Below, piece after piece: positions 21,551-21,913 of a DNA stretch of 21,913 nucleotides. Every line of letters begins with the position of its first letter. Within the stretch, counting starts at the first letter, position 1. This DNA comes from Betaproteobacteria bacterium. Its GTDB lineage: Bacteria > Pseudomonadota > Gammaproteobacteria > Burkholderiales > SG8-39. The notes beneath the pieces were generated by a model. That model had not been told where the DNA came from. It saw only the letters and a list, made by a program, of their open reading frames with translations, and did no database searches. A program made the translations under genes and the position numbers. The stretch lies in contig SHXL01000015.1 in assembly GCA_009693345.1 (NCBI GenBank), forward strand, positions 1 through 21,913, in the 5' to 3' direction.

Positions 21551-21913
21551 CGAATACCGAACAAACCCTGTGGGCGAACAAGCAGGATCAAAGCCATTAC
21601 CGCATAGATCACCACTGTGGAGGCTTCCGTCCAGTACGCGGCGACCAGCGCCTGCGCGACGCCGATGATCAGGCCGGCGGCGATCGCGCCCAGCAGGTTG
21701 CCCAGACCGCCGAGCGCGACGACGACGAAGGCGATGCCCAGCATGTCCACGCCCATGCTCGGATTGAGGCCGCGGATCGGCGCGATGAGCGCGCCTGCGA
21801 TGCCGGCGAGATAGGCGCCGATCGCAAATGCAGCAGTGAAGAGCAGCTTGATGTCGATGCCGAGCAGAGAGACCATTTCCTTGTTCTCGATGCCGGCGCG
21901 CATGATGGCGCCG
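21547..21913 (-). CDS. livH: Branched-chain amino acid/amide ABC transporter permease LivH (partial, C-terminal part)
   Basis: The frame enters from the right edge and ends at 21547. About 121 C-terminal residues are visible: 'MRAGIENKEMVSLLGIDIKLLFT', the ATPase-docking loop of LivH, then 'AFAIGAYLAGIAGALIAP', 'MLGIAFVVVALGGLGNLLGAIAAGLIIG' and 'AVMALILLVRPQGLFGIR', the typical LivH ending. The internal ATG at 21903 is not the start; the gene continues beyond the window. It overlaps livM by 4 nt (ATGA). Confidence 0.93.
   Translation of the reverse strand, partial: GAIMRAGIENKEMVSLLGIDIKLLFTAAFAIGAYLAGIAGALIAPIRGLNPSMGVDMLGIAFVVVALGGLGNLLGAIAAGLIIGVAQALVAAYWTEASTVVIYAVMALILLVRPQGLFGIR

Overview
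The window is 21.9 kb of GC-rich, densely packed bacterial DNA, with many 1-28 nt gene overlaps and no gene-free stretch above about 200 nt. Six Bug-type receptors of the tripartite tricarboxylate transporter (TTT) family, a CaiB/BaiF CoA-transferase, an FCD-type GntR regulator and a Liv-type ABC transporter point to a betaproteobacterium, most likely Burkholderiales-like, where Bug families are massively expanded. No rRNA, tRNA, CRISPR array or recognisable transposase was seen.

Region 1 (1-7044, all minus strand, read right to left): GntR/FCD regulator, CoA-transferase family III, two paralogous VOC proteins resembling methylmalonyl-CoA epimerase, a Bug receptor, a glutathione S-transferase, then after a 131-nt gap carrying a degenerate hairpin repeat a second Bug receptor and the start of an M28-like peptidase that leaves the window. 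This looks like a regulated unit for uptake and CoA activation of an unknown organic acid. A palindrome, GTATAA-CGA-TTATAC, lies over a perfect TATAAT in front of the regulator.

Region 2 (7186-9998, plus strand): a cupin-fold protein, an intact Bug receptor and a second Bug gene broken by a 5-nt tandem duplication.

Region 3 (10013-13685): divergent pairs. On the minus strand are a carboxymuconolactone decarboxylase-like protein and a Bug receptor. On the plus strand are a Bug receptor and an M24 (creatinase/prolidase-fold) protein with two of five metal ligands replaced.

Region 4 (13689-17889): a patchwork zone with a HigB/HigA-like and a VapC/VapB-like toxin-antitoxin pair in tandem, two tandem copies of a GTCCCCGC-N8-GCGGGGAC hairpin between them, an internally deleted acetamidase/formamidase relic, a tandem duplication of an exported methyltransferase-fold protein, and a response-regulator gene broken by a frameshift and an internal deletion.

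Region 5 (17893-21913, minus strand): a branched-chain amino acid/amide ABC transporter (livH partial, livM, livG, livF) whose last gene overlaps an amidase-signature hydrolase, ending in a hairpin terminator. The arrangement suggests import of an amide followed by its hydrolysis.

The membrane subunits TctA and TctB are absent, so the Bug receptors must work with a transporter encoded elsewhere or act as extracytoplasmic sensors.
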